Shown here: positions 7,646 to 16,121 of the stretch, in pieces
Layout of the letters: every line of letters begins with the position of its first letter
How positions within the stretch are numbered: position 1 is the first letter of the stretch
Source of the DNA: Pseudomonadota bacterium
GTDB taxonomy: Bacteria > Pseudomonadota > Gammaproteobacteria > Steroidobacterales > Steroidobacteraceae
Assembly (NCBI GenBank): GCA_021792755.1
Contig: JAJYUA010000034.1
Span: forward strand, 1-35,444
Length of the DNA: 35,444 nt
Reading direction: 5' to 3'
Notes under the pieces: generated by a model
Seen by the model: only the letters and a program-made list of their open reading frames with translations
What the model was told of the DNA's origin: nothing
Database searches by the model: none
Made by a program: the position numbers and the translations under genes

Positions 7646-8643
7646 CGCAGGAGCCGAAAAGCACACTGCAGTGGAGCGTCCTCGATATCGATGCGCGCTC
7701 GGAGGTCGAGCGGATCGCCGGCGCGCTGCGCGAGGCGGCAGTGAGCGTATTGCACAAGAGGGGGGCGGTGGTGGCCATCTCCGGCGGGGTCGACAGCGCG
7801 GTCTGCGCGGCGCTCGCGGCGCGCGCCTTCGGGCCCGAGCGCGTGCTCGCGCTCATCCTGCCGGAGCACGAATCCTCCCCCGAGAGCTCGGTGCGCGCCC
7901 GCTCCCTCGCCGTCCATCTCGGCCTCACGCCTGTGGAGCAGGACCTGGGTGCGACGCTGACGGCGATCGGCTGCTACCGCTCCCGGGACGAGGCGGTGCG
8001 GCGCGTGCTGCCGCAGTACGGGGCCGGCTGGCGGATGAAGATCGTGGTGGCGGGCGGGCTCGAGGGGCGGATCAATCACTTCAAATTGGTCGCGCAGTCC
8101 CCGGACGGAACGACTCACGAGGCCCGCCTCGGCTTGCGCGATTATCTTCAGATCGTGGCCGCCACCGGCTTCAAGCAGCGGGTGCGCAAGTCGATCGAAT
8201 ACTTTCACGCCGACCGGCTCAACTACGCGGTGATCGGCACGCCCAACCGCCTGGAATACGACCAGGGCTTTTTCGTCAGGAACGGCGACGGCGCGGCCGA
8301 CATCAAGCCCATCGCGCATCTTTACAAGTCCCAGGTGTACGCGATCGCCGAGCACCTGGGTTTGCCCGCGGACATCGCCTCGGCGCTCCCCACCACGGAC
8401 ACGTACAGCCTGACCCAGGGGCAGGACGAGTTCTACTTCGCGCTCCCCTACCGGCAGATGGACCTGGCACTTTGGGCGCTGAATCACGGAATCGCGGTGG
8501 CGAGCCTGGCCGAGGCGCTTCGGATCTCGCCGCAGAAGGCCGGACACGTCTATGATGACATCCGCGCCAAGCGGCGTGCGACACGATATCTTCACAGACC
8601 GCCCCTTCTCCTCGGCGCCGTGCCCGAGGTGGATCGCGCATGA
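7642..8643 (+). CDS. NadE-like ATP pyrophosphatase (NAD synthase family)
   Basis: A 333-residue protein of the NAD synthase fold. ISGGVDSAV at residues 46-54 is the ATP-pyrophosphate loop, and GTPNRLEYDQGFF, NGDGAADIKPIAHLYKSQV and LPTTDTYS match NadE in order. There is no N-terminal nitrilase/glutaminase domain, so it would need free ammonia or ammonia from a partner. It is longer than usual ammonia-dependent NadE (about 275 residues), with extra sequence between the P-loop and the GTPNR motif containing VAQSPDGTTHEARLGLRD. Its position in a tight operon with an amidotransferase, a carrier protein and a deacetylase argues for amide or amine formation on a glycan precursor instead of NAD synthesis, though that is inference. 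ATG overlaps the AsnB-type stop and its own stop overlaps the deacetylase start. Confidence 0.8.
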   Translation: MTQEPKSTLQWSVLDIDARSEVERIAGALREAAVSVLHKRGAVVAISGGVDSAVCAALAARAFGPERVLALILPEHESSPESSVRARSLAVHLGLTPVEQDLGATLTAIGCYRSRDEAVRRVLPQYGAGWRMKIVVAGGLEGRINHFKLVAQSPDGTTHEARLGLRDYLQIVAATGFKQRVRKSIEYFHADRLNYAVIGTPNRLEYDQGFFVRNGDGAADIKPIAHLYKSQVYAIAEHLGLPADIASALPTTDTYSLTQGQDEFYFALPYRQMDLALWALNHGIAVASLAEALRISPQKAGHVYDDIRAKRRATRYLHRPPLLLGAVPEVDRA

Positions 8644-9434
8644 ATGAGCCCGCCAAAAAGAAGATCAAGAGCGTCCTGGGACGGATGGCCGAGGCGGTGG
8701 GCATTTTCGCGCGCGACTTCCGCTCGAAGATGGTGGTGGTCACCTTCCATCGCATCAACGACTGGATGGAGGAGGACGGGATCACCTGCCACCCGGTGAA
8801 ATTCGAGGCGTTCTGCGAATTCTTTCGCAGGCACTTCCGCGTGGTGCGCGTCTCGGAGCAGATCGCCGGCTGTCGGAACGGACGGGCAATGGGCGGTACC
8901 TTGTCGATCACCTTCGATGACGGTTACCTCGACAACTTCGAGGTCGCCGCGCCCATTCTGCGCAGGCTCGGCCTGCCGGCGGCTTTTTTCGTGGCCACCG
9001 GCTTCATCGGCACGGACTTCAAGCCCCCCTGGGACGAGCATCTCGCCCGCCAGCCCGGCTGGATGAGCTGGGACCAGGTGCGCTCGCTGCGGGATCAGGG
9101 CTTTGAGATCGGCGCGCACACCAACGAGCACATCGATCTCGGCACCAAGGACCCGGAGGCGATTCGGGCCGAGCTCGCGAGGTGCCGGGCGAAGTTGCAG
9201 GAGGCCCTCGGGGCGCCGCCGACCCTATTTGCCTATCCGTTCGGAGGCCGGGAGAACATTTCCCCGTCGTCCCTGGACCTGGTGCGCGAGGCGGGCTTCG
9301 AGTGCTGTCTGGGTGCCTTCGGCGGCGTCAATCCCCCGGTGGCCGATCCCTTCCGCCTCAACCGGATCAGTGTCGGGGGATGGTTTGCCACGCCCCACCA
9401 GCTGGGACTGGAGATCCTGCTGCGCCGCGCGTGA
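8640..9434 (+). CDS. Polysaccharide deacetylase (NodB homology domain)
   Basis: A 264-residue carbohydrate esterase family 4 protein, predicted to remove N- or O-acetyl groups from sugars. Motif 1 is SITFDDGYLDN near residue 93, holding the catalytic and metal-binding aspartates. Motif 2 is GAHTNEH near residue 160, giving the two metal-binding histidines. LFAYPFGGRE and the final HQLGLEILL are also typical. There is no signal peptide or membrane anchor, so it probably works on lipid-linked or nucleotide-linked intermediates in the cytoplasm. It overlaps the preceding NadE-like gene by 4 bp (ATGA) and is the last gene of the rightward operon. Its last 210 bp overlap the oppositely oriented GT2 gene. 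Confidence 0.9.
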   Translation: MNEPAKKKIKSVLGRMAEAVGIFARDFRSKMVVVTFHRINDWMEEDGITCHPVKFEAFCEFFRRHFRVVRVSEQIAGCRNGRAMGGTLSITFDDGYLDNFEVAAPILRRLGLPAAFFVATGFIGTDFKPPWDEHLARQPGWMSWDQVRSLRDQGFEIGAHTNEHIDLGTKDPEAIRAELARCRAKLQEALGAPPTLFAYPFGGRENISPSSLDLVREAGFECCLGAFGGVNPPVADPFRLNRISVGGWFATPHQLGLEILLRRA

Positions 9435-10397
9435 CGGTAGCGTTTTCGCCCCGAGCGACCTCACGAGCTCGTACGCGATGCGCGCGGCTCCCCTCATCTT
9501 TCGCCGCCCGGAGCCCGGGAGGGCGAGCGCTTCGGTGTAATGCTCGAAGCCATCGAGTCGCCTGCCGGCGCGGATCAGCGCAGTGCCCGCGTCGATCCAG
9601 GCTTTCACCAGCCGATCGTTCAGCACCGCGCGCCGGGCGGGGGTGTCGACCTGGTGTTGCAAGGGCAGCAGCGCCCACAGCTTGTCGAGCGCCATGAGCG
9701 AGATGTCCCGGGTGACATTTGCATCGTGCCTGCGCACCTTTGCGAGAACCTCCCGGGTCAAAGCGACCTTGCCGCGCATGAACACCCGGGCGACGAACTC
9801 GAGGTCCTGGCACCTGCGCAGAAACTCGTTCAGCCGCAGGTCGGCGAGGCCGGCCTTGCGAAACAGCATGCACTGCATGTAGGCCGGGATTTCCTCGAAT
9901 GCGATGAAATGAGCGAACGCGTCGCCGTCGACGAGGAGGGCGTCGCCCTGCCCCGAGGGGGTGAGCGGAAGCGTCGTCAACTCCGGGTAAAAGTCGAACT
10001 GCTCCGCCAGAGTCTCTCCGGTCTCCTCCTTGAAACGGACGAAATTCGTGAACGAGCAGACGAGGCTTTCGTCGCGCTCGAGCACCGCCACCTGCCGCTC
10101 GAGCATGGCCGGGCGCCACAGGTCATCGGCGTCGAGGAAAGCCAAGTACTCGCCCGAGGCGAGGTCGATGCCTTTGTTGCGCGCCGCCGCAGTGCCCCGG
10201 TGCGGCTGCTCGATGTAGCGGATCCTGGGATCGCCGTACGCCGAGACGACGGAGCGGGTATCGTCGCTGGAGCCGTCGTCGACGATCAATATCTCGGCGG
10301 CCGGGTGCGTCTGCGCGAGCACCGAGTCGATGCTCTCGGCGATGTATTTGAGGCAATTGTAGCTCGGTATGATGACCGAGACGCGGGGATCGTTCAT
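9225..10397 (-). CDS. Family 2 glycosyltransferase, tandem paralogue A, with run-on C-terminus
   Basis: A GT2 glycosyltransferase of 390 residues as read. VSVIIPSYNCLKYIAESI at the N-terminus, LIVDDGSSDDTRSV, RNKGIDLASGEYLAFLDADD (the metal-binding DxD) and CQDLEF are clear. It is closely related to the next GT2 gene, with matching blocks from the N-terminus to PGSGRRK. That paralogue ends about 26 residues after this block, whereas this frame loses the expected stop near 9,435 and continues for about 70 residues on the strand opposite the deacetylase 3' end. The extension has no family character. Either the original stop was lost or there is a frameshift or base error near the deacetylase stop. 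The functional enzyme is probably about 320 residues. Confidence 0.82.
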   Translation of the reverse strand: MNDPRVSVIIPSYNCLKYIAESIDSVLAQTHPAAEILIVDDGSSDDTRSVVSAYGDPRIRYIEQPHRGTAAARNKGIDLASGEYLAFLDADDLWRPAMLERQVAVLERDESLVCSFTNFVRFKEETGETLAEQFDFYPELTTLPLTPSGQGDALLVDGDAFAHFIAFEEIPAYMQCMLFRKAGLADLRLNEFLRRCQDLEFVARVFMRGKVALTREVLAKVRRHDANVTRDISLMALDKLWALLPLQHQVDTPARRAVLNDRLVKAWIDAGTALIRAGRRLDGFEHYTEALALPGSGRRKMRGAARIAYELVRSLGAKTLPSRAAQQDLQSQLVGRGKPSPDTDPVEAEGIGHRGIDAAEGTQTALEARLAHQVQGRRGNVLPASERIGK

Positions 10398-10488
10398 GGC
10401 GTGGGCAAGTGCCCCTGGCAGGGAGTTTTCATCCTATGCGGGGCAATGCCGGCACGCCGTGCTCCACCTCTCATCGACGGAAGGGTGA

Positions 10489-11508
10489 TCAGGGCGTCTC
10501 GTTTCGCCGCGACGGCGACTCTAGCGCCGATTCGACGTGATTGTAGACTGTACGTAGGAGGCCATTGAATTTCCGCCTTCCCGAGCCCGGTATCCTGAGC
10601 GCCTTCAGATAGTGCGCCCATCCGGCGCCGCGCCGACGCCTGAGGATCTGCGCGGTCGCGCAGTCGATGTGCGCCTTGACGATACGATCGTTCAGGGCCT
10701 TGCGCCGACTTTCGCCTTCGATCCTTCCGCGCAGCCGCAGCAGAGCCTTCAGCTTGTCCTCGGCCATCAGCGAGACGTCCCGGGTGACGTTCGTGTCGTG
10801 GCGCCTCACCTCCGCCAGCACCTCGGGGACGAAGCCGACGCCGCCCCTGGCGGCGACGCGCAGGAAGAATTCCAGGTCCTCGCATCGGTGCAGGGACTCG
10901 TCGAGCCGCATCTGCGCGATCACGGAGCGGCGAAACAGCGTGCACTGCATGTAGGACGGAATCTCTCCGAACCCGACCAGCTGGGCGAACGCATCCCCCT
11001 CGATGGTGAAGCCCAGCCCCCGGGCGCGCCTGGTGCGCAGCGTCGCAAGCTCCGGATAGAACGAGAACTGCCCCGGCAGCAGCTCGCCGGTCTGCTCGAC
11101 GAAGCGGACGAAATCCGTGAAGGAGCAGGCGAGGCGCTCGTGGCGGGTGAGGAGGGCGAGTTGCCTCTCGAGCATGGTCCTGCGCCAGCGGTCGTCCGAG
11201 TCGAGAAAGGCGATGTATTCGCACGCGGCGAGCGAGATCCCGTGGTTGCGGGCCGCGGAGATGCCGCTGTGTGGGATCGGCACGTAGCGGACCCGGGGAT
11301 CCTTGAATCGCGAGACGACGCTCCTGGTGTCGTCGGTGGAGCCGTCGTCGATGATGAGGATTTCCCGGGGCGGATGGGTCTGCGCGAGCACCGAGCCGAT
11401 GCTCTCGGCAATGTATCTGCCGTTGTTGTAAGTCGGGATGATGACCGATACGCCGGCACCGATCGGGGCCGCGACCTGAGCCACGGCCGGTCCGGCGCAA
11501 TCGTCCAT
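10489..11508 (-). CDS. Family 2 glycosyltransferase, tandem paralogue B
   Basis: A 339-residue GT2 glycosyltransferase. [54 protein letters not shown] with DDR, and [11 protein letters not shown] mark the donor site and the GT-A fold. The ATG at 11508 is chosen because the frame stays open upstream to 12012 only through the decayed remains of a GT4 gene, with no GT2 character there. It is 91 bp upstream of paralogue A on the same strand and shares long blocks with it, so the pair arose by tandem duplication and may add successive similar sugars. Both carry an unusual shared middle section around [10 protein letters not shown] / FDFYPELTTL that would be a useful family marker. Substrate unknown. 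Confidence 0.87.
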   Translation of the reverse strand: MDDCAGPAVAQVAAPIGAGVSVIIPTYNNGRYIAESIGSVLAQTHPPREILIIDDGSTDDTRSVVSRFKDPRVRYVPIPHSGISAARNHGISLAACEYIAFLDSDDRWRRTMLERQLALLTRHERLACSFTDFVRFVEQTGELLPGQFSFYPELATLRTRRARGLGFTIEGDAFAQLVGFGEIPSYMQCTLFRRSVIAQMRLDESLHRCEDLEFFLRVAARGGVGFVPEVLAEVRRHDTNVTRDVSLMAEDKLKALLRLRGRIEGESRRKALNDRIVKAHIDCATAQILRRRRGAGWAHYLKALRIPGSGRRKFNGLLRTVYNHVESALESPSRRNETP

Positions 11509-11793
11509 CGATGCGGCATCCACTGATCCTCCAGGCGCCACCCGCGGCGCATCGATGTTGCGACCGGGACGCAGGATAGTCCGCGAAGGCCGCGAATGCA
11601 CGCTTCGCGGATCGGCGACAGTGAAGCGGGCGCGAGGCCGGTGTCTCGATCGGGCGACAGTTTCTTCCGAGAGCCGGTCGGCTGGCGAGCGCGCCCTCGA
11701 TGCTCCGTCGCGGTACCCGGCGTCATGGCGAGCCTCGCGGGCCGCGAGCGGGCGCTCGATGTGCGCTGTCCGATCAGCCCGCGCCGGCGCGTC

Positions 11794-12124
11794 GACCTGG
11801 CCGATGAGCGTCGCCTCGGCCGCAATCCCCCATTGGGCCCTCCAGCGGCCGTCCTTGTGTGCGCAGGGTTGAAATCGCGTGACATCGAGGCCGTTGTAAA
11901 CCACGTCGCCGGGATTGCGCGGGCTCGAGGGTGAATGCCGCTGCACGAAAGCGCTCGGAAAGAGGCGCCTGTCCGCACACCGCGCCAGCCACAGGTAGTG
12001 CGCGCGCCGCATCGCGGGATGACCGGAGAACCGCTTCCGTTCCCCGCACGATCGGGCCGCCGCGATGGAGCACGATGACCGTACGGGAATCCGGGCCGGC
12101 CGCGGCGTTTCGGGGCTGTCTCAT
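11794..12124 (-). pseudogene. Frameshifted, deleted remains of a GT4 glycosyltransferase
   Basis: Two frames hold consecutive pieces of a GT4 enzyme. From 12124 one frame gives [20 protein letters not shown], the glycine-rich N-terminal start of the family. From about 12010 the next frame gives [21 protein letters not shown], then [14 protein letters not shown] (the inter-domain linker) and ATLIGQV. Some 100 residues that should separate the two pieces are missing, and after ATLIGQV the donor-binding domain is unrecognisable. The 285 bp from 11509 to 11793 are open but have no recognisable family sequence and are probably the rest of the decayed gene. The long open frame therefore joins GT4 debris to the intact GT2 gene downstream and should not be read as a fusion protein. 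Confidence 0.72.
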
Positions 12125-12262
12125 GCTCGCTGATCTCGTGGCGCTCTCGAGTCCGGCATCGGTGTCACCGCCGTGTGCCGCATCATTGCTGCCTGCCGGG
12201 GCCCTGCCAGGGGGACAGCCCTCAGGCGGGCGCCGGTTCGCCGCAGAAGCTCGCGCTCTCGA

Positions 12263-13540
12263 TCACAGCCTGCCGTCCACGTCCGCGGCCGCGAACACGT
12301 GCTTGATGTCGTAGAGCATGTGATTCCTGCGGCAGAGCTTGTGAACCCGTGCCGCGCCGAGCTCGCGGAACTGCCTGTGCGCCACCGCCACGACCGCGGC
12401 GTCGTAGCCGTTTTGCTGCAAGGATCGAGTGAGGCGCAGCCCGTACTCGTGCCGGCACTGGGCCGCATCCGCCCACGGATCGTACGCATCGACGCGGGCG
12501 CCGTATTTCTCGAGCTCCCGCACCACCTCGATCACCTTGGAGTTGCGGATGTCGGGGCAGTTCTCCTTGAACGTGACGCCGAGCATCAGGATGCGCGCGC
12601 CATTCACCTGGATGCGCTTCAAGGTCATGAGCTTCACGATCTCACCGGCGACGTAGAGCGGCATGTTGTCGTTCAAGCGGCGCCCGGCGAGGATCATCTC
12701 CGGGTGATAGCCGATCTCCTGCGCCTTGTGCGTCAAGTAGTACGGATCGACCCCGATGCAGTGGCCGCCGACCAGCCCCGGCCGGAACGGCAGGAAGTTC
12801 CACTTCGAGCCGGCGGCCTGCAGCACCTCCTCGGTATCGATGCCGAGGCGGGCGAAGATGAGGGCGAGCTCGTTGATCAGGGCGATATTGACGTCGCGCT
12901 GGGTGTTTTCGATGACCTTGGCGGCCTCGGCCACCTTGATGCTCGAGGCCTTGTGCGTGCCGGCGGCGATGATCGAGCGGTAAAGGGCGTCGACGAATTC
13001 CGCCGCTTCGGGCGTCGAGCCCGAAGTGACTTTCTTGATGCTCGGCAGCCGGTGCTCCTTGTCGCCGGGGTTGATGCGCTCGGGACTGTAGCCGACGAAG
13101 AAGTGGCGGTTGAAGACGAGGCCCGACTCCCGCTCCAGGATCGGTACGCAGACCTCCTCGGTGCAGCCGGGGTAGACGGTCGATTCATAGACCACCACGT
13201 CGCCTTTCTTCAGCACCTTGCCGACGCTCGTGCTGGCCGCGATGAGCGGGCTGAGGTCCGGGCGCTTGTACGTGTCGATCGGGGTCGGCACCGTGACGAT
13301 GTACACCCGGCAGGGCTCGAGGTCCTCCAGGTCCGAGGTGTACGTGAGTCGCGCGGCGGCGGCGAGCTCCTTGCGGCCGACCTCGAGCGTGCTGTCGCGG
13401 CCGGCCTCGAGCTCCTTGATCCGGGCGGTCTTGAGGTCAAAGCCGGTGGTCTCGAAGTGCTTGCCGAACTCCACCGCGAGCGGCAGGCCGACGTATCCGA
13501 GGCCGACCACGCCGATGCGGCACTTCCGCAATTTGAGCAC
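12263..13540 (-). CDS. tviB: UDP-N-acetyl-hexosamine 6-dehydrogenase, TviB/WbpA type
   Basis: A 425-residue nucleotide-sugar dehydrogenase that would oxidise UDP-GlcNAc (or a close relative) twice with NAD+ to the uronic acid form. It has the Rossmann motif [18 protein letters not shown] near the N-terminus, [12 protein letters not shown], and the catalytic cysteine in [12 protein letters not shown] near residue 260. [16 protein letters not shown] follows, and then the C-terminal UDP-binding domain. A GTG start at 13540 is preferred over the ATG at 13600: it gives the usual short N-terminus ([10 protein letters not shown]), the same length as TviB, and has ACGGAGA eight bases upstream. It provides the uronate building block for the polysaccharide. 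It stands alone, with 155 bp separating it from the next leftward gene. Confidence 0.9.
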   Translation of the reverse strand: MLKLRKCRIGVVGLGYVGLPLAVEFGKHFETTGFDLKTARIKELEAGRDSTLEVGRKELAAAARLTYTSDLEDLEPCRVYIVTVPTPIDTYKRPDLSPLIAASTSVGKVLKKGDVVVYESTVYPGCTEEVCVPILERESGLVFNRHFFVGYSPERINPGDKEHRLPSIKKVTSGSTPEAAEFVDALYRSIIAAGTHKASSIKVAEAAKVIENTQRDVNIALINELALIFARLGIDTEEVLQAAGSKWNFLPFRPGLVGGHCIGVDPYYLTHKAQEIGYHPEMILAGRRLNDNMPLYVAGEIVKLMTLKRIQVNGARILMLGVTFKENCPDIRNSKVIEVVRELEKYGARVDAYDPWADAAQCRHEYGLRLTRSLQQNGYDAAVVAVAHRQFRELGAARVHKLCRRNHMLYDIKHVFAAADVDGRL

Positions 13541-13695
13541 GCGAATGTCTCCGTGGATTCTTAAATGGGGATTCCGAGCGGCGCGCAGGCCGTATCCCAT
13601 GATACCAGGGCGGCGGGACGTGCGGCCCGTCAACACGCCCGCGCCCGCGGGCGGGGCTCGCCGACGGCCGCGGCGAGCCGGCGCCCGTACGGGCG

Positions 13696-14391
13696 TCAAC
13701 GGAAGAACCGCTCGTAATCCCTGGCGTAGAGCCTCTCGATCCTCGCCCGCAAGCGCCGATCCAGGCCGGAAAGCTGCGGTGTCTGGGGTATGAGGAGATC
13801 CTTGGCCAGCTTCTTCAGCGGATTGGCGCAGTCGGAGGGCCGGTTCCACTCGCGCCGGTTGTGATGCGCGAACGAGGGATGCAGGCCATCGTCCGCGGTG
13901 ACCTCCCGAAGCCAGTGCCCGATCTCATCGAGGCCGGATTCCAGGTGAAAGACCTTGCAGCCGTCGGGGACGATGTCGGCGGCGGGCACGAAGTGGTTGT
14001 CGAATCGATAGCTGAAGAAATCCTCACGCCTCTCCAACCTGGAGAGGAACCTCGAGAGGCTGACGGATCGCGCAATGAATCCGTCCTCCTTGTTGTGATG
14101 ATAGGCGCTGAGGAATCTCGCGACCGGATCGCGAACGCAGGTGAAGCGGAAATCGAACATCCGCAGGTCCATGAGCCGCGCGAGGTCCTTGCACAGGATG
14201 TGCTGGGGAGAGGAGTTGTTCCATCTGTCCGTCCCGAGACGCCGCCAGTCGCGGTCCATGAAAGACACGGCGATGCCGGCCTTCGCCAGTCCGTCCTCGA
14301 TCGAGGTGCCGCCGCATTTGGGAACGTGGGAGAAATAGATCAGCCGGTTGTTATGCCTGAAAAAGGGCACTGTGCCGCTCTCCACTTTCAT
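13696..14391 (-). CDS. Sulfotransferase (cluster member 2, short type)
   Basis: A 231-residue protein of the short sulfotransferase family related to carbohydrate sulfotransferases. [14 protein letters not shown] at residues 19-32 is the 5'-phosphosulfate loop, and [18 protein letters not shown] is the 3'-phosphate site with its conserved arginine and serine. The C-terminal [19 protein letters not shown] is the usual family ending. The frame stays open far upstream, antisense to the next gene, but homology begins only at the ATG at 14391. It is divergent from the glycosyltransferase-methyltransferase fusion gene, with a 222-bp gap that should hold promoters for both. It is not similar to the other sulfotransferase of the locus outside the PAPS motifs, implying a different acceptor position. 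Confidence 0.85.
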   Translation of the reverse strand: MKVESGTVPFFRHNNRLIYFSHVPKCGGTSIEDGLAKAGIAVSFMDRDWRRLGTDRWNNSSPQHILCKDLARLMDLRMFDFRFTCVRDPVARFLSAYHHNKEDGFIARSVSLSRFLSRLERREDFFSYRFDNHFVPAADIVPDGCKVFHLESGLDEIGHWLREVTADDGLHPSFAHHNRREWNRPSDCANPLKKLAKDLLIPQTPQLSGLDRRLRARIERLYARDYERFFR

Positions 14392-14613
14392 CGTTCGGCG
14401 GGCGCCTTCGGCGCTCTTCTGCGGTGCACTTGCGCCCCCGATTCCGCCGCCCGATGCCTGCGCGCAGTATGGCACAGCCGAGCGATCTGCGGGCCGGCGG
14501 GGCGGGCAGGGCCGGATGGCGGCGCGTGCTGTCCGGTTCTGGCGACGCCTGCGCGCGCGGCGGTCGAGCCTGTATGCTTGGCCGAGGTGCAGCGGCGGAC
14601 CGGAACTTTCAAG

Positions 14614-16104
14614 ATGAGCATCCTGGAGAAGCTGGACATATTTGCCCATCGGAAAGCGCTTGCCACCGCTGCGGCGGCGCACCCCGGCGCACGGGTGCAC
14701 CTCTCGTGTGTGGTCGATGACCAGCCGCGCTTCAGAATGGAGGCGTGGAACTGGCTTCTGTCTCTCAATGCGCTGCGCACGCGCTGCCGGGTGTTCATCC
14801 ATCACATGCCCGGTGCCCTCGCAGAGAAGACCCAGGCGCACTTCCGGGCGCTCGGCGCGACGCTCATCGAAACGACGCCGTTCGGCGACGGCGCGGCCCG
14901 CTATTGCAACAAGATCCGCCAGCTCGCGACGCGCGAGCTGCTGGATGCCGACTTCGTCATTCTCTCGGACACCGACATCGTGTTCCTCAAGGACCCGTAT
15001 CTGCTGGTGCGCGCGGGGCGGTTCAGAGCCAAGACGGTGGATGCGCCGAATCCGCCGCAGCCGATGTGGTCCGAGCTCTGCGAGCGGGCGGGCCTCTCGG
15101 GGAGAATCGGCGGGGTGGCGTTGGAGATGTATCCGAAGGAGAGAACGTTCCGTACCAACTTCAACGGCGGCCTTTACGTCATGCCCGGCGCGGCCGCCGA
15201 AGCGCTGGGGGCGCTTTGGGAGCGCTGGGCGCGCTTTTGCCTGAAGCAAGCGGATCTGCTGGGGGAGTATCTGCACCATTCCGACCAGCTGGGCATGGGG
15301 ATGGCGCTCGCCGAGAGCGGCATCGCCATCGACCCGCTTCCCACCGGAGCGAATCTGCCCATCCACCTCGAGAAGCGGCTGCTCGCCCGGATCGGCCGCC
15401 AGGAGATCAGCGGCATTCACTACCATCGGCACGTCGAGCGCCACGGCCTGCCGCGCGATGTGGGTATCCCTTGGATCGACACGGCGATCCGCCGGGTGAG
15501 GGATGAGCTGGTCGTTGAGCGCAGGAAGGGATTCGCCAATGACCTCTTCTGGGACTACCGGTACGCGCACTGGCCCGAGCTGGGCTCCGGCCTGGGCTCC
15601 CGCGGCGAAGTGCTCGCCCACAAGCAAAGCCTGCTGCGCCCCTATGTCGAGAGGATCGGCGCGGACACGCTGCTCGATGTGGGCTGCGGGGATCTGGAGG
15701 TGTTTGCGCCGCTGCCGGTGGTGAATTACACCGGGATCGACGTTTCGGAGCAAGCCCTGGCCCTCGCGCGCGGAAAAAGACCGGAATGGACGTTCGAGGC
15801 GCGCGGGATCAGTGACTTCGAGACGCAGAGCTTTGACTATACGTCCTGCATCGATGTCCTCATTCACCAACCGAGCGAGGCCGCCGCTCGAGCCCTCGCG
15901 CGCGAGCTCGTGAGGGTGGCGCGCAAGGGCGTTCTCTTCAGTGCCCACAGCGAGATCATCGATGGCGCGGGGATCTCCTTCAATTCCGGGCGGCTGCGCG
16001 AGTACATGGCGTTGCTGCCCGGCATCTGCGAGGTGAGCGAGATCGGGCGCTATCGCGACACGACGCTGTATTTCGCAAGGAAGAGGGCGGGAGCAACTCC
16101 GTAG
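14614..16104 (+). CDS. Glycosyltransferase-like / SAM methyltransferase fusion protein
   Basis: A 496-residue two-domain protein. Residues 1 to about 290 resemble a nucleotide-sugar-binding GT-A-like domain: a hydrophobic strand ending in DFVILSDTDIVFLKDP near residue 120 supplies a DxD metal site, and FRTNFNGGLYVM and YLHHSDQLGMGMAL follow. From about residue 340 a class I methyltransferase begins, with TLLDVGCGDLEVF as the SAM loop near residue 354, YTGIDVSEQALALA next, and FDYTSCIDVLIHQ. It probably adds a sugar and then methylates it, or methylates the product of a partner enzyme, possibly capping chains. The ATG at 14614 is the first start with family sequence after it; no strong ribosome binding site is visible. 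It is convergent with the next GT2 gene, 17 bp apart. Confidence 0.78.
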   Translation: MSILEKLDIFAHRKALATAAAAHPGARVHLSCVVDDQPRFRMEAWNWLLSLNALRTRCRVFIHHMPGALAEKTQAHFRALGATLIETTPFGDGAARYCNKIRQLATRELLDADFVILSDTDIVFLKDPYLLVRAGRFRAKTVDAPNPPQPMWSELCERAGLSGRIGGVALEMYPKERTFRTNFNGGLYVMPGAAAEALGALWERWARFCLKQADLLGEYLHHSDQLGMGMALAESGIAIDPLPTGANLPIHLEKRLLARIGRQEISGIHYHRHVERHGLPRDVGIPWIDTAIRRVRDELVVERRKGFANDLFWDYRYAHWPELGSGLGSRGEVLAHKQSLLRPYVERIGADTLLDVGCGDLEVFAPLPVVNYTGIDVSEQALALARGKRPEWTFEARGISDFETQSFDYTSCIDVLIHQPSEAAARALARELVRVARKGVLFSAHSEIIDGAGISFNSGRLREYMALLPGICEVSEIGRYRDTTLYFARKRAGATP

Positions 16105-16121
16105 CAGCGCGCCGCCGCCTG

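Noticed and set aside
5696-7666. Leftward 656-codon open frame opposite the AsnB-type gene
   Set aside because: It mirrors the coding frame of a well-supported gene and shows no family motifs; the arginine/alanine-rich content is typical of antisense shadows.
11509-12012. GT4-GT2 fusion protein
   Set aside because: The GT4 part is split across frames and lacks most of the enzyme; the GT2 gene has its own ATG at 11508.
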